Shown here: positions 22,919 through 33,508 of the stretch, piece by piece
Layout of the letters: each line of letters starts with the position of its first letter
Numbering within the stretch: the stretch's first letter is position 1
NCBI GenBank assembly: GCA_029255685.2
Contig: CM055311.2
Coordinates: forward strand, 53,713,048-53,777,047
DNA: 64,000 nucleotides
From: Silene conica
Lineage: Eukaryota; Streptophyta; Magnoliopsida; Caryophyllales; Caryophyllaceae
Direction: 5' to 3'
Program-made: the position numbers and the translations under genes
The notes under the pieces: generated by a model
The model's input: the letters and a program-made list of their open reading frames with translations, nothing else
Told to the model about the DNA's origin: nothing
Databases searched by the model: none

Positions 22919-25102
22919 TTAGCCCTTAAGATTGATTAGGTGCCACCGATTAAACCAATTTCCAATCGCAAGTCTCAAATCGTTCCCTAGCCAAAGGTTT
23001 AGTAAAAATATCCGCCCATTGTTTTTCCGTATACAAAATTCCAATTTAATGTTTTTCTTTTCTACATGGTCGCGTAAGAAGTGATGTCTAATTTCTATGT
23101 GTTTTGTTCTCGAGTGCTGAGCCGGGTTCTTAGATATTATTATAGCACTCGTATTATCACATAAGATAGGTACACATCCCACGTCAATACCATAATCAAG
23201 CAGTTGTTGTTTTAACCATATGAGTTGGGAACATACCAGTGCGGCTGCAATATATTCTGCTTCTGCGGTTGATAAAGCGACGTAATTTTGTTTCTTGGAT
23301 GCCCATGATATAATACATGGTCCAACGAAGGTCACAAGTCCAGAAGTACTTTTTCTGTCTAAAGAACAACCTCATAATCCGCATCTGAATATCCTAGTAG
23401 GTTAAAATTACAATCTAGGGGATACCATAAGTATAATTTTGATGTTCCGATTAGATATCGTAGAATTCTCTTAACCGCAATCATATGTGATTCTTTTGGT
23501 GCAGATTGAAATCGAGCACAGACGCAGACACTAAACATTATATCTAGACGACTTGCAGTAAGACAAAGAAGTGAGCCGATCATACCTCGATAAGTGGTTA
23601 CATCTACTGACTTACCATCTTCATCTTTGGTGAGCTTTTTATCTGTAACCATTGGAGTCGGCATAGGATGAGAAGATTCCATTCCGAATTTCTTTATTAA
23701 TTCCTTGACGTATTTTTGTTGATGTACTTTGATACCCTCATTCGTTTGTTGGATTTGAAGTCCAAGGAAGAATTTTAATTCTCCCATCATACTCATCTCG
23801 AATTCGGATGTCATCAACTCTGAAAAATATTGGCACAACTTTTTGTTGGTTGAGCCAAATATAATATCGTCAACGTAAATCTGGACTACTAATAGATCGG
23901 AATTTTTACTCTTCAGAAACAATGTTTTGTCCACTGATCCTCTTTTGAATCCGTTTTCCAATAGAAACTTTGATAGTCTGTCGTACCATGCTCGAGGGGC
24001 TTGTTTCAGCCCGTAAAGACCTTTGTCCAATCTGAATACATGATCCTTGAGTTTAATGTCAGGAAATCCAGGAGGTTGTTCGACATAGACTTCCTCCTGT
24101 AGATAGCCATTAAGAAATGCAGTATTAACGTCTATCTGAAATAGTTTCATTCCTTTATGTGCAGCAAATGCTATGAGCAAGCGAATCGCCTCAAGGCGAG
24201 CGACTGGAGCGAAGGTTTCGTCATACGATTCCTTCTTACTGATTGTATCCTTGAACGACTAGTCTTGCTTTGTTAAGCACAATGACTCCAGAGTCATCCA
24301 GTTTATTTCTAAATACCCATCTCGTTCCAATTACTGATCTATCTTTGGGACGAGGAACGAGATGCCATACTTTGTTTCTTTCGAACTGTTGAAGTTCTTC
24401 TTGCATGGCGACTATCCATTTAGGTTCTGCGAGGGCCTCTTTTATGATTTTAGGTTCAATTGTGAAGAGAACGGAGTAGAATGAGCAGAAGTTGTTTAGG
24501 CTTCTTCGAGTTTGGACTCCTTCTATAAGACTTCCTATTATATTATCCAAAGGATGAGAGCCTTTATATCTCCAATTTCTTGATTGATTGTTTTTGTTGC
24601 TACTACTTGACTCGGGATTTTGACTTGTTCCCTCTGAATCTAAACCTGGGTTTCTAGGAGAGTCAGGTATAACTATGACCTCTTCCCTTTGGTTTTGATT
24701 CAAAGTTGTAGCTTCATTAGCTACAACTCTGGGTTCCAAGTCATTGGTTTGAGACTAATTAACAGTATCATCAACTGTGGTTTCAGTTCTCGTACCGTTT
24801 TCTCCCAAGTTGAGTTCATCGTTGATTCCTTGAATTTCGCCTTCATCATCATTTTCTGTTTCTGGAGGATCTTCCCTTGACAGACGAAAGTCTGGTTCGT
24901 CTAGGTTTTCCTCCTCGTCCTGGAAAGACTTATCGAAGGCATTATTCTCATCAAAGATAACATGTATACTCTCTTATATGCACAAGGTATGTTTATTAAA
25001 AACTTTATAGGCTTTACTATGATCGGAATATCCTATGAAAATCGCCTCATCACTTCTAGGGTCAAATTTGCTTAAACGATTTTCGCCATTGTTATGAACA
25101 AA
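22919..25102 (-). pseudogene. Copia reverse transcriptase and RNase H, broken
   Basis: 24236-24739 carries the RT entry (MQEELQQFERNKVWHLVPRP, GTRWVFRNKLDDSGV). 23359-24180 carries the RT core (TAFLNGYLQEEVYVEQPPGF, and YVDDIIFGS with its catalytic DD). 22919-23335 carries RNase H (KKQNYVALSTAEAEYIAA, DNTSAI, RTKHIEIRHHF). Breaks are a TAA after QGYNQ plus a small deletion near 24230, a frameshift near 23350, and further stops between 24740 and 25102. Confidence 0.9.
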
Positions 25103-26376
25103 TCACTTACTCCCAAAACATCTTAAATGAGATATATTAGGTTTGCGACCACGTAGAAGTTCATAAGGTGTGTTTTGAAGGATAGGTCTAATCATAGCAC
25201 GATTATGAATATAGCAAGCTGTACTAATAGCCTCAGCCCAAAAGTTTCTAGGTAGACCACTACAAAGAAGCATTGTTCTAGCCATGTCTTCTAGGGTTCT
25301 GTTCATGCGTTCTACTACTCCGTTTTGTTGTGGGGTTCTAGGTGCAGAGAAGTTATGTCCAACACCGTTGGTTTTATAGAACTCAATAAAAGCATGATTG
25401 TCAAACTGAGTTCCATGGTCAGTTCGAATTGTTACTAGGTTAGATTTTAATTTGTTTTGGACATGTTTCATGAGACTAACAAAGTCATCAAATGTTTCGT
25501 CTTTAGAGTGAAAAAAGATTTGCCAAAAAAATCTAGAATAATCATCAACTAGAACGAAAACGTACCTGGAACCACCTCTTCTTCTTACCTTCATAGGGCC
25601 ACAGAGATCCATATGTACCAAGTCAAGAGCTTGGTTAGTACTTACTATTCTTTTTGGTTGGAAGGATGATCTGACGTGTTTACATCGTGCACATGTGTCG
25701 CACATCTTGTCTTGGTCAAACTTGATCTTGGGAAGACCTTCGACCAAGTCCCATCTCTTCAATTTGCTAAGAACAGGAGAAATAATATGACCAAATCTCT
25801 TATGCCAAAGGCATGGATCATCTAACCTAACTTTCATACATGAGAGAGAGTTAGTAGGCACATCATTTAAATCAATCATATAAACATTCCTCTTCCTATG
25901 ACCTTCAAGTATTACCTTACTTGTACCTTCCATAATTATACGACAAGTATCTGCATGAAAGACAACTTTGTTTCCTTTGTCGCATAAATGAGATATACTT
26001 ATTAAGTTATATTTGAGGCCACTTACCAGATATACATCGCTAATAGTATGAGATGATGAGATGCCTATCTTACCGACTCCTATAACCTTTCCCTTTTTGT
26101 TATCTCCGAAGGTGACCTTTCCTCCGTCAAATGGTTTCAAGGTTGTGAATAGGTTGACATCTCCTGTCATGTGTCGGGAGCATCCACTGTCGAGGTACCA
26201 TAAGTTATTCTCTTTAGCGATTATCTGCACAGAATAAATTTAAAGACAAGTTTTAGGTACCCAAGCATACTTGGGTCCTTTAGAGTTAGTAATTACAAAA
26301 ACATCTTCCTTTTTAACCCAGACTTGTCTTATTAGTGTTCTCTTATGTCTGTAGTTGTTAGGTAATGTCGATTTTT
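25103..26376 (-). pseudogene. Copia protease and integrase
   Basis: 25103-26230 opens with WYLDSGCSRHMTG, the copia aspartic protease active site (DSG). A GAG-pre-integrase zinc region follows (LWHKRFGH and CDTCARCKH). Next comes the integrase core with DLVHMDLCGPM, TIRTDHGTQFDN and TPQQNGVVERMNRTLEDMAR, which contains the D, D and E catalytic residues. It ends at an in-frame TGA within the conserved CFGSK-FVHNN region. 26231-26376 still reads as linker (GPKYAWVPKT). Confidence 0.9.
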
Positions 26377-28134
26377 TTAGGTCTTAGTACTTTGTTTTTT
26401 ATGTGTTGAAGTTTTAGGAATTTGGGTAGTTCTATTTTTCTTTTCTACGTAGTCAAAAGACATATCATAGAACCATCTGTGATCATTATTTCTTTCCTCA
26501 ACATTGCTATCACTATCGACATTGGAGATGGCATCGTTTGGTGTACCTAGAGATTTAACAAATTTGACTTCAGTTTTGAAATCAAGTACGTGTTTTACGC
26601 AATTTTCTCGTAGGTGTCCAGTGTTACCACAATACATACATATTAAATATTCAGGTAGATCTACGTATTTTCTTTTTCTAAAGTCACGATCTGTAGGCTT
26701 TTGTTGACACTTAGAATGGTCCCTTATGCCATAACACTCATGACCTAGACCCATCTTCATGTTATTGTCAGATTGTTCAGTTAAGAAGTTTAGTAAGTTA
26801 GTACTTCCTTCCCATTTATCGTGAATCTTTCGAGCAAAAAGAAGAAGGTCTTTTAAAGAATCTATTTCCTTTTTGCAAGAAGTGTGGTCAATATTGTTAG
26901 ATTCTTTCAAGTGTTGAATATCCTTATTAAAATTGAACACAATTTGGGCATGTTCCTTTTTAATTTTGGTTAAGCTGAATTCCCGATCCAAGATTTTTTG
27001 CTCGAGGATTTCAACTTCCTCTTGATGAGTTTCATCTACAACAACTGTTGTAGGTTTGCTCTTTAAGAGTTCATTGGCCTTTTTTAAGTCTAAGGTTATA
27101 GCTTCATTGGCTATAACCTTAGATTCAAGCTCTTTAATGTTGAGTTTTAATCTTGAGGTTATAGCTTCACTAGCTATAACTTTAGACTCAAGAATTTTTT
27201 TCTCAGACATTAATGTTTCCAATTTAATATTTGCATGAATGTTAACTTTGGATTTCATTTTCTTAGCTTTGGCCTTTAGAAGTTGATTTTCCTCTGCAAT
27301 GTCAAGGATCTGCTCTCTTAACTCGTCTATTTCAAGACTTTGTTCGTGACATTGGTCCAAGGTTTGTTCAAAGTATTTAATTAATGCAGATTTAGACAAA
27401 TTTTTAACTTGACTCTTAAGCTGTAAAAAATTTACCTCTTGGTCTTCATCGTCTGAATCTGATTCTCCATAGAGGCAGAATTGTGATCATTTATGATCGA
27501 CGGAAATCAGATCTAAACTGATGTTGCTTAGACACAGGTTTGCAACCTCATCTTCTTCTGAGTCTTCGTCATCCTCGGAATCTAATTCTCCCCAGCAAAA
27601 TGCGAGCATAACCTTTTTGAATTCATTCCCGGTCTTTTCTCGTTTAGATTTGTCTTTGATTTTGTCCCAGCTTGGACAATCCTTGATCATATGGCCTTGA
27701 TCACCACATTTGAAGCATCCTCGTTTGAAGAAGGTTTGCTTAGAGTCATTCTTCTTTTTATCATTGGTCTTGTTGTTTGCTTTGGTGAATCTTCCTTTGA
27801 AGACTGTTTTTTTGAAGCGCCTTGCGAATAGAACTGTTTCATCTTCCAGTTCAGGTTCGCACTCTTCGCTTGTAGTTGCTTGTAAGGCAACGTTCTTGCT
27901 CTTAGGATGATCATCATCATCTTTGTTCAACATGATCTCATGAGCCATTAGAGATCCGATGAGTTCTTGGTAGGTCAGGGTCGTGAGATCACGAGCGTCT
28001 TCAATTGCAGTGACTTTTGGTTGCCACTTTTTGGTAAGGCTTCTAAGGACTTTTCAAACTATGTCCTCAAAATCATACTTCCTACCAAGGTTCTGTAGTT
28101 CATTTAATATGCAAGAAAATCGTGCAAACATGCT
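26377..28134 (-). pseudogene. Copia gag, 3' part
   Basis: It continues the gag begun at 50245. It has a zinc knuckle C-F-K-C-x4-H-x4-C (in 27487-27948), acidic stretches, a long heptad-like coiled coil with two near-repeated VIASEAIT/VIANEAIT blocks, and a second knuckle C-M-Y-C-x4-H-x4-C. In-frame TGA codons at about 27487 and 28055 interrupt an otherwise continuous frame. Both are consistent with CGA-to-TGA transitions. Confidence 0.85.
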
Positions 28135-28418
28135 TGATGAGTGCATTTTGTATAGACTTTTTAGTCTTGTTTTAGCACACATTTTCATGATATTTGGTGA
28201 TTTTATATCACTTTATGCCCCGTATGTGCTACTTTGTGTTCGTGTTGCTATTTTGCAGATATTAACCGAATAGTAGCGGAAACCAAGCTTTTTCTACCTC
28301 AAAGCACTGCATTTCAGTAGACGATAGAAGAAGCATGGCTGGTTGTGCATCAATCGAGAATTTTGAGGTGATTAAACAACCTTAACGCCTGTCGAAGACC
28401 ATTTCGAGAAGAAGAGTC

Positions 28419-28651
28419 CTCGATCGAGCTGTCCTGTGCTCGATCGAGGGATCTAGAGGAAGAAAAGTCCTCGATCGAGCTGTCCTGTGCTCGATCGAGA
28501 GGTTCCTAAAGAGAGAAGTACTCGGTCGATTGCTGAATTGATCATCGAGAGGAGTCAAAGAAGAGGAGTCGATCGAGCAACCACTTGTCGTTGATCGACC
28601 AGTTTTTGAAGACTATTGTGCTCGATCGAGAGGAAATAGCCCTCGATCGAG
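28419..28651. repeat. CTCGATCGAG cluster, U3 of the outer 5' LTR
   Basis: Perfect copies start at 28419, 28439, 28470, 28490, 28621 and 28642, with diverged copies between (GTCGATCGAG at 28568, TGATCGACC near 28613). Confidence 0.92.
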
Positions 28652-28706
28652 AGCTTTTCTGACCCTTCGTGTTCACAGTAGTTATTACTTCAGTTCAGTT
28701 TTTCTC

Positions 28707-28714
28707 TATTTAAA
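28707..28714 (+). promoter_or_regulatory. TATA-like box of the outer 5' LTR
   Basis: TATTTAAA lies 55 bp downstream of the last palindrome. The same sequence is at 48602-48609 in the 3' LTR. Confidence 0.55.
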
Positions 28715-29961
28715 GAGCTCGTTTTGAGATCATTCGGTTAAGAATTCTTACCCTATTTTTAGTCTCTGCAGTCTTTTGCTCTAGTTTATTATTTCCAGAA
28801 ACTTTGTAGCCGTCACATTTCACAATAATTCTAAGTTCTTCGTCTTTCGTTCTAAGGATTCGTCTCTCTTTGTTCTTGCCTTTTCTTACTGTAATTCTTC
28901 CTTTTTCATCTCTTTTATTCTGTTCTTATCATTAGTAATCGTATACTGATTTCGTTCTCTGATTTCCAACTTTATCGCGTGTTATACTCTGTTTTCGTAT
29001 GTCCGTTTCCGTCACTGTTGTTCATCCATTTCCTGCCCTTGTTTCATACTCTCTGATTCCGTTCTTTTCCCCTTATTAATCCCTGTTACTAGTTTAGTTT
29101 AGTCGTATTGCACCCCTGTTAGTATTCCTTATTTCATCTCGTATCGTATGCTTGCTTCATACTTTTGTATCCGTCTTAAGAATACCGTAATCGCGCTTTG
29201 TCCCCCTACTGTTTTCGCTGGTTCCAAACTTCCTGCCCCTATTCTTATAATCTGATTTTATCTCTCTTTTTAACATGTCGTATGCTAGTTTAATCATGGT
29301 TGTCGTAGTTATCTTTAATTCCGTCATGAGTAGCTAAACCCTTTAATATGTTGGGATGAGGGAATTGTGTCGAACGTATGATATGTAGCTAGTGGGGATG
29401 GACCTTTTTTGCTGGGAGTAATCGTAAAACAATTTAATTTATATTTGGTTTAGTGAGTGCACGCCTGAGACCTTACAATTAGTTAATTCCCGACCTAGAC
29501 CGGAAGGTTGGGTGGGTAAGACTTGTTTATTGATTTTAACTAGTTTTTGTGAGAGCGGAAATTAAGCAAAAACGACCTTAGGGCGACTTAAGACCGGAAG
29601 ATATAGTCGGGTTTGAGACTTGACCGTAATAACCCAGCCTTTTCCACCAAATAATTGGCCTACCCCGATTACATCGATCATACATAAGACACAACGACCC
29701 GAGTTCCAATATATATCCTTTATCCCCGATTTTATCTCATCTCGTGTTTGTTTTTGTTTCTTTTTATTCTCTTTGCACACCTTTTATCTCGTATGTAGTT
29801 TAGTTATCAATTTTTAAAACCCCCAATTTGTGACCAATAGGTAAAAACCGATAGTTAAGAAAGTTTACTTCCCTGAGGAGACTGACCCTATTTGCCACTA
29901 GCTTCTGTTAGTAGTACCTAGGTATTTATTTTTGGTGCCTACAACGACTGACATCAAATTT

Positions 29962-29979
29962 TGGCGCCGTTGCCGGGGA
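29962..29979 (+). other. Primer binding site, tRNA-Asp type (outer Athila)
   Basis: TGGCGCCGTTGCCGGGGA, 5 nt after the LTR end. Confidence 0.92.
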
Positions 29980-30071
29980 AGCAACGTTGTTTTCTATTCT
30001 TGTTTTTATCTATTTTAGTCTTAAGGAATTTTAATTCCTTAAGACCGTTCTAATCGTTCTCTTCAGTTTGT

Positions 30072-31553
30072 ATGCGCAGGTTTCAAAGGGGAGATTTGGT
30101 GCAACCTGATCACGAACCCGAGAGATTGTTCTTACGAAGAAGGAGAGAAATTAAGATAGCTAGTTGGGAGGAAGACTTGAGTACCCCCGACCAAGAGAGA
30201 GCCGTTATCTTTGAGGAAAACTTTACATTTGAACCCCACCTTCAACTAAGAATGCCTAACATAGCCAGTCACTCTGAGCCCACAGCCGAGTTCATTCCAA
30301 AGGGATTTAGTATAGCCACTGATGAGGATGGCCAAACCTTTGATTTCCGACCCTCTTACATCAACATGGGAGAGAAACCAATATCGAGGGGCTGCGGGGG
30401 AGGATCCCAGGAAGCATATGGAGCGATTTGCTGATTATTGCTCCTCAATTCCAGCTAATAGAGGAGTGACCCAAGATAAAATTAAAGAAGCCCTCTTTCC
30501 CTTTTCTTCAACCGACAATGCTAGGGAGTGGTTGTCGAATCTAGACAGAGAGGCAGCTGGAATCACTGACTGGACATCCCTAGCATTGGCCTTTTACAAG
30601 AAATATTTTCCACCCCAACGTACAAATGCCCTACGCACCCAAATTACAAATTTCAAACAGAAACCTTCCGAAAACCTGACTGAGGCATGGGAGAGGTTTA
30701 AGGGTTATGTGAGAGCCGTCCCCCACCATGGTTTCAAACTATGGTTTATTTGCAACCAATTTTATAATGGCTTATACGATGATCACCGAGCCATTTTAGA
30801 TTCGGCTGCAAACGGGAGATTCCAGCGTGAGGTGGACGATGATAAAGGTTGGAGCTTGATAGAGGAGATGGCCACCCATACATCTAAGTATGGTAACCCT
30901 AGGAGTGGTACAAGAACCGTTGCCAATATTGAAACCGAGGGTTTAGAGGCAAAATTTGATAAGCTGTTTGCAAAGATTGAGAAGTTGGAGAGTGAGGGTG
31001 TTGGTAACCGTCAAACGGTTCATGTCCTACAAAGAGAAGAGGTTGTCCTTTGTGAAAGGTGTGGCGAACAAGGCCACGGTGCGGTTGAATGCTTCGCTGA
31101 CAGGGAGCAAGTATATTCGTTTCAACAATATAAGCAAGGGGGTATAATCACAGGTACGTCCACCCGAATCTAAGGTGGACAAGCCAAAATGTCCTTAACC
31201 CGTCTCCCCCACCGCAACAACAACAACCGTACGTGCCACCACACAAGCAACAGTTTTCGAGGGCCCCGCAGTTTCCTAATCCTCAACATGGGAGTTCCTC
31301 AAATGGAGGGATGTCCGAGGTTGGAGAGTTGAAGAGCATGATACAATCGTTGGCCACGCAGATGGCAAAATCTGACCAAGCAAACAATGCAACAATAAAG
31401 ATGCTTGAGTCGCAAATTGCTCAACTCGCTACCAACCAATCAACAAGACAACCGGGCCATCTACCCTCTCAATCTGAAAAGAGGAAGGAAACACTGAATA
31501 TGGTGACCCTCAGGTCAGGAAAAATGTATTCTAATGATGAAATTATTGACCAC
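30072..31553 (+). pseudogene. Outer Athila gag, frameshifted, cut by the inner element
   Basis: Starts MRRFQRGDLVQPDHEPER, the same leader as the other two Athila copies. The capsid-like core reads IKEALFPFSSTDNAREWLSN, YFPPQRTNALRTQITNF and VRAVPHHGFKLWF. A knuckle C-E-R-C-x4-H-x4-C follows. Frameshifts lie near 30385 (before RNQYRGAAGEDPRKH) and near 31145 (before VHPNLRWTSQN). The frame then runs KETLNMVTLRSG to 31553, where the inner element enters with its ACCAC duplication. Confidence 0.88.
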
Positions 31554-31825
31554 TGATGCGTGTCTATTTTATGATGTTTTACATCTATTTTTACACGCAT
31601 TTGGTCGCTCATTTACTATGTTTTAGCCCTTATTTCCCAACAATCGTGTACTTTCGTATTTTTATGCACTTTTGCAGATTTATGCGGAAAAGGGACGATT
31701 TAGCACCAAATTCATGTCCTCGAGTCTTTTGCATAATTAAGGAACGAAGGAAAGTCAACTGGAGTCTTTATTTAAGTACCAAGAGTCAAATCGAGAAGAA
31801 AACCGGAGATTTTCTATGCGGATAC

Positions 31826-31957
31826 GGTCGACCGACCTACTATATGGGTCGGCCGACCAGGCCTGATTTTTATGAAGTCCAAAATCTTGAAGAAAGCCCA
31901 GAATTCGCTCAAGTCCATAAAAGAGGTCGACCGACCCACCAAACTGGTCGACCGACC
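31826..31957. repeat. GGTCGACC-type dyad cluster, U3 of the inner 5' LTR
   Basis: GGTCGACCGACC at 31826, 31925 and 31946, and GGTCGGCCGACC at 31847, arranged as two pairs. Confidence 0.92.
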
Positions 31958-32032
31958 TCAGCGAAGCCCAGGAACAGTTTTCGGAAATAGTTTAGAAGTA
32001 GGAGTCTTTAGGAAACTCTAATTTTCTGCCCT

Positions 32033-32039
32033 ATATAAG
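32033..32039 (+). promoter_or_regulatory. TATA box of the inner 5' LTR
   Basis: CCCTATATAAGC, about 75 bp downstream of the U3 motif cluster and 480 bp into the LTR. Repeated at 38595-38601. Confidence 0.65.
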
Positions 32040-32459
32040 CTAATCTTGTAATTAGGGTTTGATATCAAGTTTTATATTCAGTTTTGACATCCAGTTTTAG
32101 AGAAAAGAAGTTATTATCTAGTTCTTAATTCTAGTTTTCAGCTTTAGTTTGTAACCTTTCAATAATTCCCAAGCATTCAATAAAGTTTGTTCCTTTCTCC
32201 CCTAATTCCGACTTTGGTAAATTACTCTTTTAATCTAGCTTTATTATTGTTCTTATTATTATTGCATTCGTTTAAGTCAGAATCCCAAGCTTTGTTAATT
32301 CTTGCATGTTTAGATTATCGTTCATCATGTTTTCCATGTTTATTCCCGATTTCATAATTGTTTTAGTCACCATGTGTAGCTAAATTTCATATGTTAGGAT
32401 GTAGGGGATGAATATGCGTAGGTAGTAAAGATTCCGAGACCGACTTGTAGCAGAGCCGT

Positions 32460-32533
32460 GGTCGGCCGACTCAAATAATGAGTCGGTCGACCAAGGCGGT
32501 GGTCGGCCGACTGGAGTAGCTGGTCGGTCGACC
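32460..32533. repeat. GGTCGACC-type dyad cluster, downstream group of the inner 5' LTR
   Basis: Four dyads alternate GGTCGGCCGACT and (A/G)GTCGGTCGACC, about 0.9 kb into the LTR. Confidence 0.9.
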
Positions 32534-33130
32534 AACTCGCGCATGAATCCTGTTTCGTCTTTCCTTGTTGACTATAATATCCTGCAATGAGACTGAAAGG
32601 AGACTTGTAGGACGTTAGTAATGACGTACCCAAGATTGAGAGATACGGGAAGGGCATTGGTTTACACCTTAAGACGGCTAGGTTACTTAAGACTGAAAGG
32701 TATGTGACCTAGGATTTAGGAATCACCCTTATTGTTGACACCCAATAATTGTGAGACCTAGGAACTAATAGCACAGGCCGAAAGGAGCTATTAGGTACCA
32801 TAGACCGAAAGGATATGTTACACACCTTACGCGACTGCAATACATGTTGACCTTAGGATTTATATCACCTTAGCTATTTATTACCCAAACATCCTAGCAT
32901 CCCTTTTATTATATTTTATTCTCATCTTTTATTATTTGTTTGTTTTAATCTTTGCCTTAGACATAGTAATCAACACAAGCAAAACCCCAAATTTGTTACC
33001 TTCAACATTAACATCAAACAATAAATACTCCCCACCTCCTTGTGGTTCGACCCTGACTTTCACTATCTATTGTTAAAGTTAGGAATTATAATTTTTATCT
33101 TTGGTACCCTCATCGACGGGCATCAAATTT

Positions 33131-33148
33131 TGGCGCCGTTGCCGGGGA
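33131..33148 (+). other. Primer binding site, tRNA-Asp type (inner Athila)
   Basis: TGGCGCCGTTGCCGGGGA, 5 nt after the LTR end. Confidence 0.93.
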
Positions 33149-33247
33149 GGTGACGCCAGTATTTATTGTTTTTGTTTTTGTTTCTCTTTGTTTAAGGAAC
33201 TTTTTGTTCCTTAAACCTTCTCACCTTTTTCTTGTAGTTTTCATCTT

Positions 33248-33388
33248 ATGCGCAGGTCAGTTCAAGGAGAACTCCTACCACTTGACCACGAGCTTGAGAG
33301 GACTCTTAGAGAAAGGATAAAGCAACTTCTAGCGAATCAGGAAGGAGGTTCACCATCTTCCTTATTCCAAGAAGACATATTTGAATAG
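33248..33388 (+). CDS. 46-codon leader ORF upstream of gag (inner Athila)
   Basis: Starts MRRSVQGELLPLDHELER at 33248 and stops at TAG 33386-33388. It is in frame with the main gag start at 33509, and the codons between TAG and 33509 are open and Pro/Ser/Thr-rich. The leader also occurs at 20653 (minus strand) and 30072, where in the latter it is continuous with gag. So this is either a gag N-terminus cut by a stop or a leader with readthrough. Confidence 0.6.
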   Translation: MRRSVQGELLPLDHELERTLRERIKQLLANQEGGSPSSLFQEDIFE

Positions 33389-33508
33389 CCATCATCACCA
33401 ACTTCACCAAAAACACCAACTTCACAACCAAATTCACCCGACAATCCACTTTCACCAAGAACACCACCTTTTACCTACTTTCCAGTTTTTCCAAAAGAAG
33501 AAGAAAAC

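Larger units (their letters stand above)
28135..29956 (+). repeat. 5' LTR of the outer Athila
   Basis: It starts TGATGAGTGCATTTTG and ends GACTGACATCA, next to the PBS. It contains six perfect CTCGATCGAG copies upstream of a TATTTAAA box. Confidence 0.92.
31554..33125 (+). repeat. 5' LTR of the inner Athila
   Basis: TGATGCGTGTCTATTTTATG to GACGGGCATCA. It contains U3 and downstream dyad groups and a TATATAA box. A 144-codon frame inside it is discussed under rejected items. Confidence 0.95.

Noticed and set aside
28419-28651. Regularly spaced short repeats read as a CRISPR-like array
   Set aside because: Repeats are 10-bp palindromes with irregular spacing in a plant LTR; no array structure or cas genes.
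31556-31990. 144-codon ORF inside the Athila LTR, with four GRPT repeats (also at 38079-38552)
   Set aside because: The two copies are identical only because LTRs are. In the related minus-strand LTR the frame is broken shortly after its start, so coding is not conserved. GRPT comes from the DNA motif being read in that frame.
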